DNA of 64,000 nucleotides from Bradysia coprophila (GCF_014529535.1 NW_023503493.1:5054001-5118000), one strand, 5' to 3'. Positions 11,220-26,200 are shown, counted from the first letter of the stretch. Notes: generated from the sequence alone by a model not told the origin. A program made the numbers and translations.

Positions 11220-14200
11220 ATGGGCACACGAGCTGCGGCCTGTAAGTATTGTTTGATTGCTTGATTAAAATTGATGAGGTGGCATCATGTGGGAGAATTT
11301 AAGGTTGTAAATCATTTGCTATCGACAGCAACGACAAAAACGCTGATCGTATTTGAATACGGTTTTATATAGTAGAATGTATGATAGTATAATGAAGTAA
11401 AAGATTTCCTGGAAATTAGTTGAAAATACTTCAATCAAATGAAGTACAAGATTCGATGATTATACGAATGCAACAGTACAGCTTGAATGGTCAGCCAAAT
11501 TTACCGGAAAAATGTTTTTTTCACAACGGAGGCGAGAAAATAGTAACGTTCTCCCCTCCGCTGAAACTTTGGAAGCCTTTGTTGTGAAAAACGTTCATTT
11601 TCTCTGGTGACCCGTGCCCACTACACTTTCGAAATGGTATTTCTAACTTTTTATCTAGCTGAGGAGAGTTCTCCGCTTCGCTGATGACATTGTGCCGATA
11701 GCAGCGAATCTAGGTCAGGCTCAGCTTATGCTACAACAGTTAAGTGAAGAGGCAAGCAAAGTTGGCCTCAAGATGAACTTATCGAAAACAAAAGTCATGA
11801 CCAACATCGGGGACGATAGAGAAATCAAAATTGGTGACACTGTCATTGAACGAGTCGACAGCTATGTATATCTAGGACATAAACTGAAGTTAGGTCTGGA
11901 CAACCAAACTGCAGAAATAAGACGTAGGATTGGTCTTGCATGGGCAGCGTTCGGAAAACGTTCGGACTAATTTTCAAAAGCAAAATGAACAATAGTCTGA
12001 AACGCAAAGTTTTCGACACTTGTGTCCTTCCAGTGCTCATCTATGGAGCGGAAACGCTAACTTTAACGAAAGCATCCGAAGATAAATTGAGAGTGACACA
12101 AAGAGCCATGGAACGGAGTATGCTTGGAATAACACTCAGAGACAGGGTCGTTGATGTCATGGAAAGAATAGCATCTCTGAAATGGAGCTGGGCGGGACAT
12201 ATTGCAAGAAGGACAGACGAACGTTGGACCAAAAAGATCATGAACTGGCGACCATATAAAAGACGAGCTATAGGTAGACCACCAGAGAGATGGACAAACG
12301 GAATTAAGAATATTGCAGGTACAAACTGGCAGCAAATGGCAATGGATCGTACGAAATGGAAAGAAGTTGGAGAGGCCTACATCCAGCAGTGGATAGAAAC
12401 AGGCTGAAAAAGAAGAGGAGAGTTATGGACTAACTGTCACAAAAAATAATTTTTTTTTCGATTCATGCATACCCTCCTCAACTATTCTATGGCGTCTATT
12501 TAGCATAACAATACGGAAGCTTGACAGGTTTATCTTCAGAAATTTGTACATTTAAAAGAGAATTTGAGATATCAACTGTATATGAACACAAACCATCTTG
12601 TGGCAGTCATTCGGCTATTGATCTATTCATTCCATTAAGATTGGAGAATAATAGATTATGTTGGATGCGGCCAAAGTAATTCTTTACAAGATGTAACAAT
12701 TTTGTGATCAAAGCCAACTCACGAGTGAGTTTTTGAGCAACTTGTTTTGGTAACTGATTTGACAAGTGTAGAGTCTGTACATCCGCATTAAAGTCAAGGT
12801 ACACAACTTGCCTAAAAACGGTGTTTCGAAATTGTTTTCGCATTAATGAATTACGCATAGTAACATACAATGTATTCTGGTTTAGTGCTTGCCTCAAGCA
12901 AAAGTTGATTATCACAAAAGAATTCACGTAAAATGAACCGATGGTATTTTCGACGTAATGGATCATTTTCACAGGGGGTAAACTGCCATGAAATGGTCAA
13001 CTTTCGCATGGGGTTGGCAATAAAATTATTTTACTTGAAGGCTTGAAGGAAAGTTAGCTTAATTTCAAAAGATTTAGAGTAAAATACCTTGGCAATGGGA
13101 AAAATTATGAAAATGACTTCTTGTGTATCTACCGACTTCATAGAAGAAGTGGCACGGAACTGTTCATCTATCTTTGAAAGTTCCATAGAGTTACTGGGAA
13201 TTGTAGGAATCGAAGAACTTAACTCGCAATCAATCTCCCTTTAAAAAGTTTTGTGCAGAGCAGACTTTGAGTGCTTCTAGTAGTAAATTTATGACGGAAT
13301 AAGGGAGGGACTAATCGATTTTTTGTCAAATACCAGTAGAAATAAGAAACTCGTACATCGGCCATTTCCAAAATATTGCCAAATTGAACAGATTTTACAA
13401 ACCGAAAATCTATGAAAGTATTCGGCGACAACACTAAATTTTTATTTCTATTTGTCTCCAGTTCAGGCCAAGCTTCGCTGTCTCCATGACTATCACCTAC
13501 GCCTTCTGCACAACATTGTTCCGCCTCCTTCTGGCATTGATATTGCAAATACTATCAAATACTTTTCACAGACCTTCTTAAGTAAGTCACTACGATTGCT
13601 TGACTGTTCAACACAATGTGACCGAAAAAAATAAATTGTAAAATACCATTTCAGCTGTCCTTAAAGACGTACCAATATCGCCACATCAAATGATCAAAGA
13701 TCCAGCACAAGACCACTTACGCATGTCTGCCTATCCAAATTTGGAATATGGAAATTTGTACAATGCAATAGCGATGCTGTTGGATGTTGCCCATAATATA
13801 CAATTTGGACTAAACGGTTGATAATTTCTGAAATTTTTATTTAAAAACATTTTTTTTTACTCTCACTTCTTCCGCAGCTTTTGGAAAAGCTGTCCTTCAG
13901 GTAACGAAGTGAAATTATTTAAGTAACAATCGAGAATAGAATTTATGAATCAACACCAGGAACTATTTTTGGGGAAACATTTTCCCAAATTTTCCTAATT
14001 TTTCTTACATTTTCTCCAATTTTCCGACATTTTCCTAAATTTTTCCAAAAATATTTTTTAGGAAAATAAAGAAAATGTTTACAAGAAAATGGGGAAAAAA
14101 GTCTCTGATTAGCACTAAAGGTGAAATCCTTCCCAAAAGACAATCTTTTTTGCAAAGGGCGAGGCGAAGCTACAAGATTTTCTTTAATCACATTTCTCAC

Positions 14201-17200
14201 CTCTTACAGTGTCTAGCTACATCTTTACCATTCTTGGACAAAGACCTTATCGATAATATACCGTACTTAACCGCTTCATGTATATGTGTGCTTCCACCTG
14301 CCCTGCATCAAGACGTTATCAATACACTATGCTACTATATTCTCCCATTCACGATCACCCGACAGAGTATATTTGAAGACCAGGAATGCCATTCATGCCA
14401 ATCTGTGTCATCGGTCATTATGCTTGTGTTTCAGTACTCGAACAATCCAGGTAACAGAATCACGGTCTCCAAAAGTTTTCGGATTCCCCCCAATTAACTT
14501 TCGATTTACAGCGCATCACTGTCAGCTCCTGGAATGTCTGATGACATTCAAGCAGAATGTAGTTAAAGATCTGTTGTGTGTAATTGCGTATGGAACGGCT
14601 ATCTCCCGTTCTTCGGCTGCTAAACTATTGTTCTACTATTGGCCAGCGTTCAATGCAAACTTATTTGATCGGAAGGGACTTCTATCGAAACTAACCAGTA
14701 AATATTCCCAGAAGGACACCCATGGATGGTCACTCTAACTGCCAAACATTTTATTGCAGACGATATGATACCATTCATATGCCAGCGAGACAATTGTCCA
14801 AACGCTGGTAATTCTGAGGCAGCCAAAGTCTGTTACGATCACAACGTCAGCATTACATATGCAACAGATTGCCCACCGCCATTGTATTTGTGCATTGAAT
14901 GTGCAAATGAAATCCATCGAGAAAATCCGAATCAGACGTTCGGTGACCTTTTACACCCGATGGCTCAAGTATCGATGGTGTGCGAAAATAAAGTAAGTTC
15001 GGACTGCAATTTGGTCGCCCCTTCTTCCAACCTTTCAACATTATCTTTTTAAGAATTGTCGATCAACTGAGAAGTCTGCCATTTCGATATGCTTCTCGCC
15101 GGAATGTGCTAGCTATAACGGCAACCATCCTATAAGATATTGTGCGCAATGCCATGGCAATCGGCACAATAGTCGTCGTGGAGGTGATCATATTGTACAT
15201 CGAAGCTTACCGCCTACATGGCAAATGGATGCAGAAATGCAAACGTATATGGTCGAGGCAGTGATTAGGTGATGAAACGTTACATGAACTGAAGCTTCAG
15301 CCACTGAAGGCTTATGGTTCGATTTTTGATTTCAGTCTACTTCGGGAAGCTAAACCACTCAGCTTTGAACCAGGTCGAGATTCATCGGAAGCTCGTTCGT
15401 ATCCATACAACATGCCGCAGGATAATATCTCGTTGGAGGAACGACAACAATTGGGCCGTTATGGCATCTGGTTATTGGTCGGTCGATGCACCCCAACACC
15501 AGACACTCCAGTTGAGATACTAAGTCGTCTGCTGTCGATGCTTTTCCATTGGTTTCATGTAACTGCCTATTCGAACGACGTACAAATCGAGAGTACCGTT
15601 GAAAAACTGAAATTGGAACACGTTTGCGGCTGGCTGAAAGAAATCTGCCAAAGTCACTACAAGGAGTTCATTTCCTGCCTTCTGCCCCATCCACCCGAAT
15701 ATGCTCGCGTTGGTGGACATTGGGATACGCTAGCATCAAAGACGTGTCATTTGAAAGAGGGATTGCAACGGCTCATTTGCCTCGTTCCGTACGAAGTGAT
15801 CATAACGTCCGAGATCTGGTAAGTTTTCGTTTAATGTTTGGGACTCATTCAAATTGATTTCTTCTTGGCAGGGATATTGTCATGCCCCATTGGATGGAGG
15901 CAATTACGAACGATGTTCCCGAAAAAGAACTGGGAGAGTTGAAAGTCGTGCTGAGCAAAATTCTGGACGCAGACTGTAATCCACTGGGTTTCGATGCTAA
16001 AACGTTGTACAACTTTGTGACGATAAGATTCGAAAAAACAACAGCAAAAGTGCAACAACAAGCATTGCATTGGTTGCAGATACTGAGCAAACTGGAGATA
16101 CTAATACCGTTATCGCAACTGTTTGCCATGTTCGGCGACGGTGTAAGAATCATGAAACAGCACGAAATGAACAAAGAGAAAGACGAAAGAGATTGCAAGC
16201 CTGGAAAGGATAAGGATGCTCAACCTCAACCGCCCCGCCGGAGTTCTATCTGTAATTACTGTTACCCTGTGTTTGTCCATCGGTTTTTCTTTATGTGACC
16301 TTTACAGCTCCGGTTGTGGAAGACGATTCGGGAAACACATCAGCCATGTCTGACGATGAGGCTCCAACATCTCGCCATACCGAATTTTCTACCGATGCCG
16401 AACATAATCTCACATGTTGCATTCTGATGCTAGACATTCTGTTGAAACAACTAGAACTTCAGGATATCGAGCAACACATGGGCATCAACACAAATGTATG
16501 CGAGAATGTGTGTCGTCTCTTAAAATGTATGGTAACTGCAGCCAGAGTCGGACTGGGCAGTCATGTCTGTGCACTGAAGGTAGTTGAATTCAGACAAAAA
16601 AAAATCTTTTGAAGAGCTAAAAGGCCCCCTTTTGTTGAGAGGTATCTGAATGCGCTTACTGTGAAGCTTCAATCATGTGGCATCAATTGTCAACGAAACT
16701 AGTCCAGTACATGGCACCAGAAAATCCTGTTCGTCCACCGGATGTAATGTGGTCAAAAAAACTTTTTTTTCTCGAGATTAAAGCCACTGTTCTCTTGCAG
16801 CCTCCCATCGAAGAAGTGTTTGATGACGAGAAACCAGTCCGAAAGAGTCCACCCGAATCGGATAAATCAAAGGATCGAGACTGTTCGCTTTCAATGGCTC
16901 CACTTCCGATTCCACTCGGACCATTAGGATTTGGCGGTAAGTTTCCACTGTTTGTTTCACATCATTAATTGATGTTTTTATGAAGAGAAATCATCAAAAT
17001 CCTAAAGATCCCAATCATATTAAACCAATTTGACTTCATAATCAATTAAGTGAGAAATAGAGATGTGCGGGCCGACCTATTTTCAAAACCCGACCCAGCC
17101 CGGCCCAGACTAATTTTTGATGCCCGAGCCCGGCCCGACCCGAGAATTTTGTAGTAAGGCCCGGCCCGGCCCGACTCGGCCCGTATTTTTTTTTACTGAG

Positions 17201-20200
17201 CGAAAAAACCTAAAATTGGCGCGCAAGTGGAAATCGTTCTGTTACCTATCGTTATAATAATGTAGTCTCACAAATCTGTCGAACGCTTGAAAGTAAGCTT
17301 ACGCTCGGACTGTATTGCAATTTTTCTTTAAATTTTTATTGAAGTTTTCACATTTTTTTAAAAGACGAACAAAGTCGGGCCAGCCCGAATCTTTGTTTTC
17401 GAAACCCGAGCCCGCCCGAACCCGACTAATTTTCGAAACCCAGACCCAAGCCCGGTCGGGCCGGGCTGGGCCGGGTCGGGTAGGTGAATTTCGGGCGGCC
17501 CGCACATCTCTAGTGAGAAATATAAAAAAAAATCGTTAAAACAAAACCAATTTATCTATTCAATTCCCCCCGTTTACGTTACAATTTTTAATCCAAAAAA
17601 GACATATGGAGAATGCCATCTATTCTAGATGATCCCGGCAAAATAATTATTATGGCAGGTGAATTTTGCAATGCATTTGAAAAACCTACAAAATATTCTT
17701 AAGTTTTGGATTGCGTAGAGTTGATAGATTTTCAGTTTGAAATGAATCGCTTGATTTTTACTGCTTGAAACACTCAAAACGAACATTACAAATCAAACAC
17801 ACGCCAAATTACACAAGACACTGGTTTTAGCAAACTTAGCTATAAATCGCGATGTCGCGCGAGATTTTGGTCAGTCGAACTGACTCGGTTGTTGGTAGAA
17901 AAAGAAAATGATTTTTTATCTCATTAATGTTGGTCTAACATAATTGTAGATTACATTGGATGCTGCGCAAGTAATTCATTTCTCTTGTTGAAGCGTTGTG
18001 TTGCTGAGGGTTATTCGTGCCAATAGTAATTCAATACATTAGGCAACAGTCTTGTGATAAAAGCAAACTTACTGACAAGTGTGCTGTTTGGGCATCAAGC
18101 CTCGGCAACTGTGTTTTCGACAAGTGTACAGTGAACTTGCGAGTATCACAAAGTTGTTTTCGAATTAATAAATTACACATTGCCGCATCCAATGTATTCG
18201 GGTTTATTACCTGTCCAATGCAAAAGTTGATTATCACACAAAAATTCACGTAAAATTATCCGAAAATATTCTTCGAGTAATGGCACATTTTCGCAGGGGG
18301 CAAACTGCCATGTAACGGTCAACTTTCGCAACTATCGCAGGCATGGGCGATAATGATAATGATTATCGATAATCGATAATTATCGACTTTTTTTTATCGA
18401 AAATTATCAAAAAAAATCGATAATCGATAATTATCGATATTTTGATAATTATGAAGATATCGATAATTCGATATATCGATATTTCGGTCTGAAAATCCGA
18501 TATTTATCGATATATTCTGATATATCGGTATATTATCATGAATTTTCAGATAAATATCAAAATATCGATATTTTGATAATTATCGAATTTCGATATTTTG
18601 ATAATTATCGATAACGATACGATTAATCGATTATCGATAATTTCTTTCGATTGATATTATCGATAATTTTGAACGTCTCCCATCCCTACGCAAGAGCCAG
18701 GCAATAAAATAACGTTTGCAATTGTTTGGAACTTAATAGTGAGGGATTCTTTTGAAAAAGAGAATCTTGAAATCGGACGCATTTTTCATTGGATTTATTT
18801 TATATATTTGCCCAATAAGGTATTCAACACCAGAAGCCAAAGCCACTTTCAAAAAAATTCTACGAAGTTGTGTGACGAGTGTGAGATGATCAAAAACCGA
18901 AAACATGAGATTTTCCTACAAACATTTCTCCAGTTACACGAGCCGTACAGGGTCGTGTGGGGTGTCATTAGAAAGGTAATTGCATGTACTTTCGGGGAAA
19001 ATAGGGTCTTTTTGGGTTTAACATTCATCCACACTGAGATGACCAAAAAACCAAAAAAAAGACTGAAAAGAAGTAGAGCTTATGGAAGTTTGCATCGAAG
19101 ACCCTGTACGGCTTGTGTAACTGGAGAAATTTCTGTGAGAAAAGTCCATGTTTTCAGTTTTCGATCACCTCCCACCAGCCACACAAGCTTTTTGAAAGTG
19201 GTTTTAGGTTCTAGGGACCAATACCAATCTAGGCACATATAAAACAGTGGAATGGAAAATTGCGTCCGATTTCAAGATTCTGTTTTTCAAAAGAATCCCT
19301 CAGTTTGTCTTGTAAGATTGCAGCCCTTGCCATCGGCTCGTCCTACAAGTCTGTCTGTCAAACGTATACGACTCATTTCACAATCCTAACCCTTGTCAAC
19401 AAGTCATAACAAAAATAGGAAAAAATAGAAATATAAAACTACAACGACTGTCCTTGAGTTGGATTATTTAAAGAGTTGGTTGGCCTTATCAGGGTAAAAC
19501 TTTCATTTCTACACAAACGATTCATTCCGAGGGGTAACTCACTTCTAGATTAAATGGATTAAATGGATTAAATGGTATTAAATGGATTAAATGGATTAAA
19601 TGGATTAAATGGATTAAATGGATTTAATGGATTTAATGGATTAAATGGAATAAAAATTGGATTAAATGGATTAAATAGGAAATAAGTTCATTTTACCAAA
19701 TACTGTAAAAGTCTTAAAAATTGTTGATTTTGATCGAACCACGTACTACAACTCATACTACAATGTTAAAAAGCGAAAAAATCCACTTTTAGGAGTTTTT
19801 GGTGTAAAGTGGATTAAATGGATTAAATGGATTAAATAAATTTAATACCATTTTTCAAAAAAAAAAATTTCCTATACCTCACGAGTACTTAAACGAGCTG
19901 GGGATCGTGCAAATCTATTTTTCGCAATTACTTTACAAATTTTTCAGGTCGGTAACCTAATTATTTCGGTAAAACTAAAAAAAATTTTTTGGATTAAATG
20001 GATTAAATGGATTAAATGGATTTAATGGATTAAATGGATTAAATGGAAGTGCGTCACCCCTCGATTCATTCATATCTTAGCGAGTGACGCACTATTTCAT
20101 TCCATTGGTCACCAACAGTAAATATAGCACCAACGCATTTCAAATCTGCAAGAAAATCTGTAAACATTTATCATACAAAATAGTACTCTATTTGACAGCT

Positions 20201-23200
20201 GTCACTCGAAGCACTTTTGCTTGAAGTGCGTTGATAGCATGTGTCCCAGTACTTGCTCGCGTAGTTTCCCTTTCGTATATTAGCTACTAAGATACATTTG
20301 CTTCCATAAAAAGCACTTGTTGAATGCGTTCTATTAACCTCTCACGGACGGCTATAATCTCCTGTTATCGAATGTTTAAACCAAGGAAAACCAATGAAAT
20401 GAAAGATTTTATTTTCATCTGTCAAAGATAGTCAGATCAAATTAAGTAGTAGATTCGATTCGATAACTGTACCAATGATATGCTTACCGTCTGTGAAACG
20501 GTTAATGCATGTAGCAACTACGAGTAGCTATAGTAGAAAATTGTTATAATTCCCAACTAATCCACACAATACACAAACACAAAATTTTTAATTTTTTTAG
20601 GTAGTTTGTAGTAATACGCTTTACCGACTAGAAAAATGCCTTTTATCACACTCGGAATTACAACATGCAAATTTCAGTCGAGCTGTCAAACTTTGCCGCT
20701 CTAGTGTGATAAAGTGCATATAATGTACAATACATGGGCTACGATTTGACATCTCGTAACACTGCGACTAAAAGTATCCCAAGGCAATTCCTTGAATACT
20801 TTTACACCGATGGATGCGAAACATATTAAATTGTAGTCCTTGGTGCTGTCACATACTAATTACGATTCAGTAATTCAATAATGTGCATATCCTGCACTTG
20901 TTACAATTATTTTTTTAACCTCACCAAAATAGGCTTGTTTTTGCATTATTTGAGCAAAAAAAACGAAATTATTTTTTGTTTGACAACATGGCGGTTGCAT
21001 TTGGAATGATATCATACACTGAAACGAAATCCTTTTACAATTAAGCATTTGAAATTAAAATCCGAAATAAATCTTCTTATAAAAAGTTACATGCACAGTG
21101 TTCTCGAAGCCATCAAGCTGGGTCGTGACAAGAAAATTCGTTCGTTTTTGTATAGATGGGGTTCTACCAAAACACCTAGCATAGCAGCAGAATATTTGTT
21201 ATGTCAGTGAGAGTAATAGTTTATGACAGTATACCATGTAGATGTTCATCTTTACTTTACACTGTTTCAAGGTCATGCCATTAGTGTAAATATTACTCTA
21301 TTTGACATAAGATACATTCTACTGCTATGCTAGGTGCTTTGGCTTTCTATCCGTTAAATTTCAAGTAATCTAAGCATAAACAGATGCATTAGTACCAACC
21401 TTCTGCCATTTGTACATTCAATGTTTTTTGAGTACTTCGTGTACTTCATTAGATGCTCGCTTAATTGCGTTGCGCAATTCTATTACTTAGTCAATTAAAA
21501 AAACTGACGATCGGCTCGATGACACAGTGCATTGCTATAAACAAAATGCATTATTTGTTCCTCACAATATCTTATTTTCTAGGACCAGTGCCAGTTGCCG
21601 TTCCGCAGCCTGATCCACATTCAGTTAGTGGCGTTCTGGTGCACATGCCGCACGTTTGCTCTGTATGTATAACTTGCTTAAAAAAACCGAAAATATGTGT
21701 ATAACGAAAGCGATCAATGCTAACAATTCAATAAATTTTCATTTTAACTGCCCGCCCTGAGAAACAACCGAAATATTAAAATTACGAGCACATTACTATG
21801 TTTAAAATGAATTTCTTCTTGTGAAAGTACTATCGTTGAAAGATTAACAATTCGGTTAGATTACAATCCACTCCACACACAATTTCTACTAAATGTACAA
21901 AATAAACAAAACTCGCAATTCGATCAATTTTACGGAGAGTTTTTTGACATAAAAATGAAACGCGACGTTTCGTTTGACATTTGTTGATCCGAGGCGAAGC
22001 CGAAGTTTTTTTATCCCGAATTATGTACGCAAGTTTAGACATGAACTAAAAAATACTTTACAGCTCCTGGAGTTCAAAAAACCATTACGCTTGTGCTATA
22101 GTACATTACGTTTGAATGAGCAGTGTACGTATACTAGCGTTTGCGCGAGTATTAGTACGAGTCGATTATATGCTTCCTTATACCATTAAGGTAGGCAAAC
22201 GTTAGAGCTCCAGCTATATAATTTTTCTTACAAATTCTTTACACACCAATACACACACACTCCGTATGAGATAAATGGAGTTTTGACAGTCAGATATATT
22301 AGTAAGGCATTAGTCGGGTCCCTTGTGTCATTCCGACCGCTTTAAGTTTTTCGAGCTATTCAGTTATCATAACGTGATTGGGAATGAAAACTTTTGGAAC
22401 AAATTTTATTTTTCAAAAATCGACTGTTCAGTACATTTCTGGCCAACGGAACCATTTTTTCTGACACAAGGGCCTGGACTATATCTGGTATGACTTCGTC
22501 TTCTGGTATGCGATACTTTATCGATCTTTGTTGTGAAAGTTGTGAAAAGTGTTGTATATAAAACTGGGAGACAAAAGCGGAAAGTTACCATTTTTTTGGA
22601 TAATTTGTGGCACTCGCTGCGCCTGTGATACTTTTCGCTTTCGTCTCTTCTTATACAAATAACGTTTCATGTAATGGAGGAGACGACCCTTAATTGCACA
22701 CAGCATAGATAGACATGGAAATCAAACTGAGTCTAATGCATACATTTATTTGTCTTGCACACAAGTTCAATCCGTTACACAAATGTACAAGAAAAGCTGA
22801 TTTCCTTCGTATTGTCGTAGAGATTATAATTGATTTCTGAGTGGTTTACAGCCGCTAGGACCGGATTTGATCTTGATATTATGTGCTTTTTGTGATCTAT
22901 ATTTTAAATTTGATTTTGAGTTTTTATTTATTTTCTTTATTCAAAATTTTAGATATCCGAGCGCCGTGAAACCGACATAGCTCGATTTATTCATGCCACT
23001 GACGAGGTATTTTTGTCTATGGGGAATAACAAAAAAAAAATTAAATGTTGTAAAGCTGTTCTTGTTTGTTTATTCTGTTCCATTTCAAATTTAGTTTGAA
23101 AAAAATATTTTTTGTTTTTGTTTTTTGATTAAATTTCCTTTCTTTGAACCATCCGAGAAAGATGTAAATAATTTTTTTGTGATTCATTTTGTGTTAAATT

Positions 23201-26200
23201 AGAAACATTGACCAAACAGACCATTCACTTTGGTTAATGTGATCATTTAAATACTTAAACCAAAAAAAAACTTAGTTGTGTTCTGATCGAAAAGAAGTCA
23301 ACGCGACACACGCAACAAGAATGTTTTGAAATGTTAGCGCTATTTCTTATGATTAACTTTTAAAATTTTAATTTGCCGTTTTTTTTCTCTCCTTATTTTA
23401 TCGATGTTTTACCTCATTTTGTAATAAAATTTCGTCACTCCGTCTTTCTCTTAGTGCGTGCTTCGACAACATCTAATCTCTGCTTAACCTATCAAACTGT
23501 GACTCTTAACTAAACACCTTAACTCCATTATATGTATGTGTCATAGCAATTAGATGGATACATTTTAAAGTACATTTAAGGAACGACTGAAAAGGAAATT
23601 CCGCAGAAATTGTACCTGATATGACCAGACTTACCTAATTAAGTTCGTGGAATTTCTATAGTTCAACAAAATAACAAATTTCTTGACTAATTACTGTCAG
23701 TTCCTCGCCAATTGTAAACTACAGTGAACGTCAGTGAAATTTAGACATGAATTTGCTTCAGTTGTTTTTTAGCTACCCAACGTATACCGACCAATGTAAC
23801 GTATATGAGTGAACACTTACACGCATGCGCGTAGTACTGATAACACCGTAAGCGAATGTTGTTTGTATGGACAAGCTGAAAAACGACTGACGTTCCCTAT
23901 ATATATTTGGGCACCTATTTCCATCAAAGGTAGAGCCAATTTTCGTGAATTGATTGAAAAATCTCGAAATTCATGAAAATTTCTTAAATTAAAATTTTTG
24001 AAAATTTTCCAGAATTTCAAGAGATTTTCCTCGAAGTTCTAGAAAAAAAATCCTGAAAATGGGCCTTTTGTAGTGATTTCCAACTTCAAAGACAGAAGGG
24101 TTTATGTCTCTCACCACACAGGCTATTGAGGGATACATTCATAGCACCATCTAGCAGTGACAAAAAATCAAAATATTGAAATGAAGTCTTAGGATAATTG
24201 AAGTTGCATTTTTTGAATTAAAACAACACTCACACCACACCAACACGATTGCCCTACATCAAACCCTTACACATTTTTTTTCTATTTATCAATTCACAAC
24301 AAAACAAAACAAAACAATAAGTCAAGTGGTAGAACAAGGATAAGACCAAGGTAAATATAGTAAGGAGGTAATGCCACATATAACCGAATTAGATGTGCGG
24401 GGCACGAAAGTTCGATACAAACGCCATCTCATCCCTTCGTTGAAAGCAAAAAATGGAATAGAAAGTCGGGCCATCTGTTGTGAGATAGCGAAAATATTTT
24501 TGTGACATACAAGTAAATCGTAGCCAACCATTTTAAAAAAAGATGTCATTGGCATCGAACTTATGTGCCAGGCCGCGCGTCTGAATGGCATTACCTCCTC
24601 ACTATATTTACCTTGGATAAGACTATACACAGACTAGACAGCTCAATGACGTTATGGTTAAGCCGTGTTAATCCAAAATAAAGTTTCGCTTTTGTGGCTA
24701 TTCTTTTGAAGAGTTTCCACACGCTGAGCTTCCTCTGTTTACCACTGAAATCGTAAATCTATTTAATGAAAACCAAAAGAAGCTCAAAGCTTTCGAAAGC
24801 TCTTCAAAGCACTCATAAAATGTGATACGTCATTTTGGCCTAATATCGCGTGTTGCACGTATTGAACTGCCGTTGCGAGAGTTCAAAATGGCTGAGGTCA
24901 AGTTAAGTTCCCTGTAGGGCTTTCTCACGGCTTACCGTCAAAAGCATTATTGGGGAGAACCGATAATGGAGTTCTACTGGTTGAGCTTCTAGTAAATCGT
25001 AGATGGCACTAAGTTTGTTGCTCCAAACCCTTCGTTTCTTCGTTTTTTTACACAAGGCGATAATATACTTTCCTATCGTATAATTTATCCTTATTGTGAC
25101 CATTTGGGTGGTGTGTCATTCTAACTGGTGCAGCAGTAACCATACCTCCCGATCATACTCGCATGAATATTTCACGTTTCTATTTTGACGAAAATTGCAA
25201 GAAGTATCTGCGAGGTCACTTTTATGAGTATTTCGAACTTTTTGTACTGTTTTTGTTGTGTCCATCTGTACTCTCTTTTTTCATGTTTCCAGTGATGTTG
25301 CAAGGCAAAAATCTATTCCTTTCTGAATCTGAAATTCTGTTGAGTGTAACTATTCTTACCTATTACGTCTAGAACCGTCTCATCGATATATTGTTAGTGA
25401 AATTGTATTACGTTTCGTTGTGTTTGTTTTTGAAAAGCTTGTTTTTTAGTTCGTTGTATTAATTTGCAAATCATAAATCAATTCCTGCAGCTCCACCTAT
25501 GGTTTCAGTTAACGAAACTAATCGGAAACCACTTTTGGTTCCCGTTCCACACATAAAAACCCTCCTACTCGATTAGTGTTCTGAATCTTCGTTCAATATG
25601 ACTGTAAATTCGCTTCCCTTCTGTAATATCCGAATCATTCTCGCAGATAATGACGGCTACTGTGGAAACCGTTTCTGAACAACTGGATCTGGCTGCGATA
25701 ATGCCGTCCGAGAAAGTTGTCAGTGCAATAGCTCGATCGATCACACTATCTGATGCGGACGTTGGTAAATTCTTTTCAGTCAAAAGTTCCATTCCAACCG
25801 AAATTGATCAAAATATTCTGACACACAGCTACCGCAACTGCACAAGTGTCCAAACCATCGCTGGTAATTGGCCCAGATGTTCATAAAATAAATGAGTCCG
25901 TCGAAGACCTTTCCGACGAATTGGAAGACGGCGAAGACTTTTGGCATACATCCGTCGGAAAGTTTAAATTCACGTTAGACACACTGCCTCAGCCATTGCA
26001 ATACATTCATAAATTGTTGTCGGAATTGCCAACGATAGAAAAGCCGGACATTCTCTACTATATGCTTCAATGTCTAAATATACTCGCGTTGCATGGAGAT
26101 GCACTGGCCAAGGCAGCTCGTGAACAGCGCGGATTTTTCATTTGGTGTCAGGAAAATTTGCTGATTAAAAAGTAGAATTTTGATCGACATTCTCATTCAA

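Larger units (their letters stand above)
16937..21582 (+). other. unc79 large intron 13, filled with transposons
   Basis: This 4.6-kb intron holds at least four mobile elements (17058-17512, 17936-18720 with a nested AT-rich element, 18740-19302, 19528-20063) and a probable MITE at 21166-21343. The neighbouring introns before exons 15 and 16 are also over 1 kb, whereas most other unc79 introns are about 44-70 bp. Insertions therefore account for much of the gene's length. Confidence 0.7.

Noticed and set aside
12607-12972. Minus-strand ORF of 121 codons
   Set aside because: It lies within dispersed repeat R1, whose second copy at 17.9-18.3 kb does not keep the frame.
18739-19242. Plus-strand ORF of 167 codons
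   Set aside because: It falls wholly inside a palindromic foldback element and lacks any domain.
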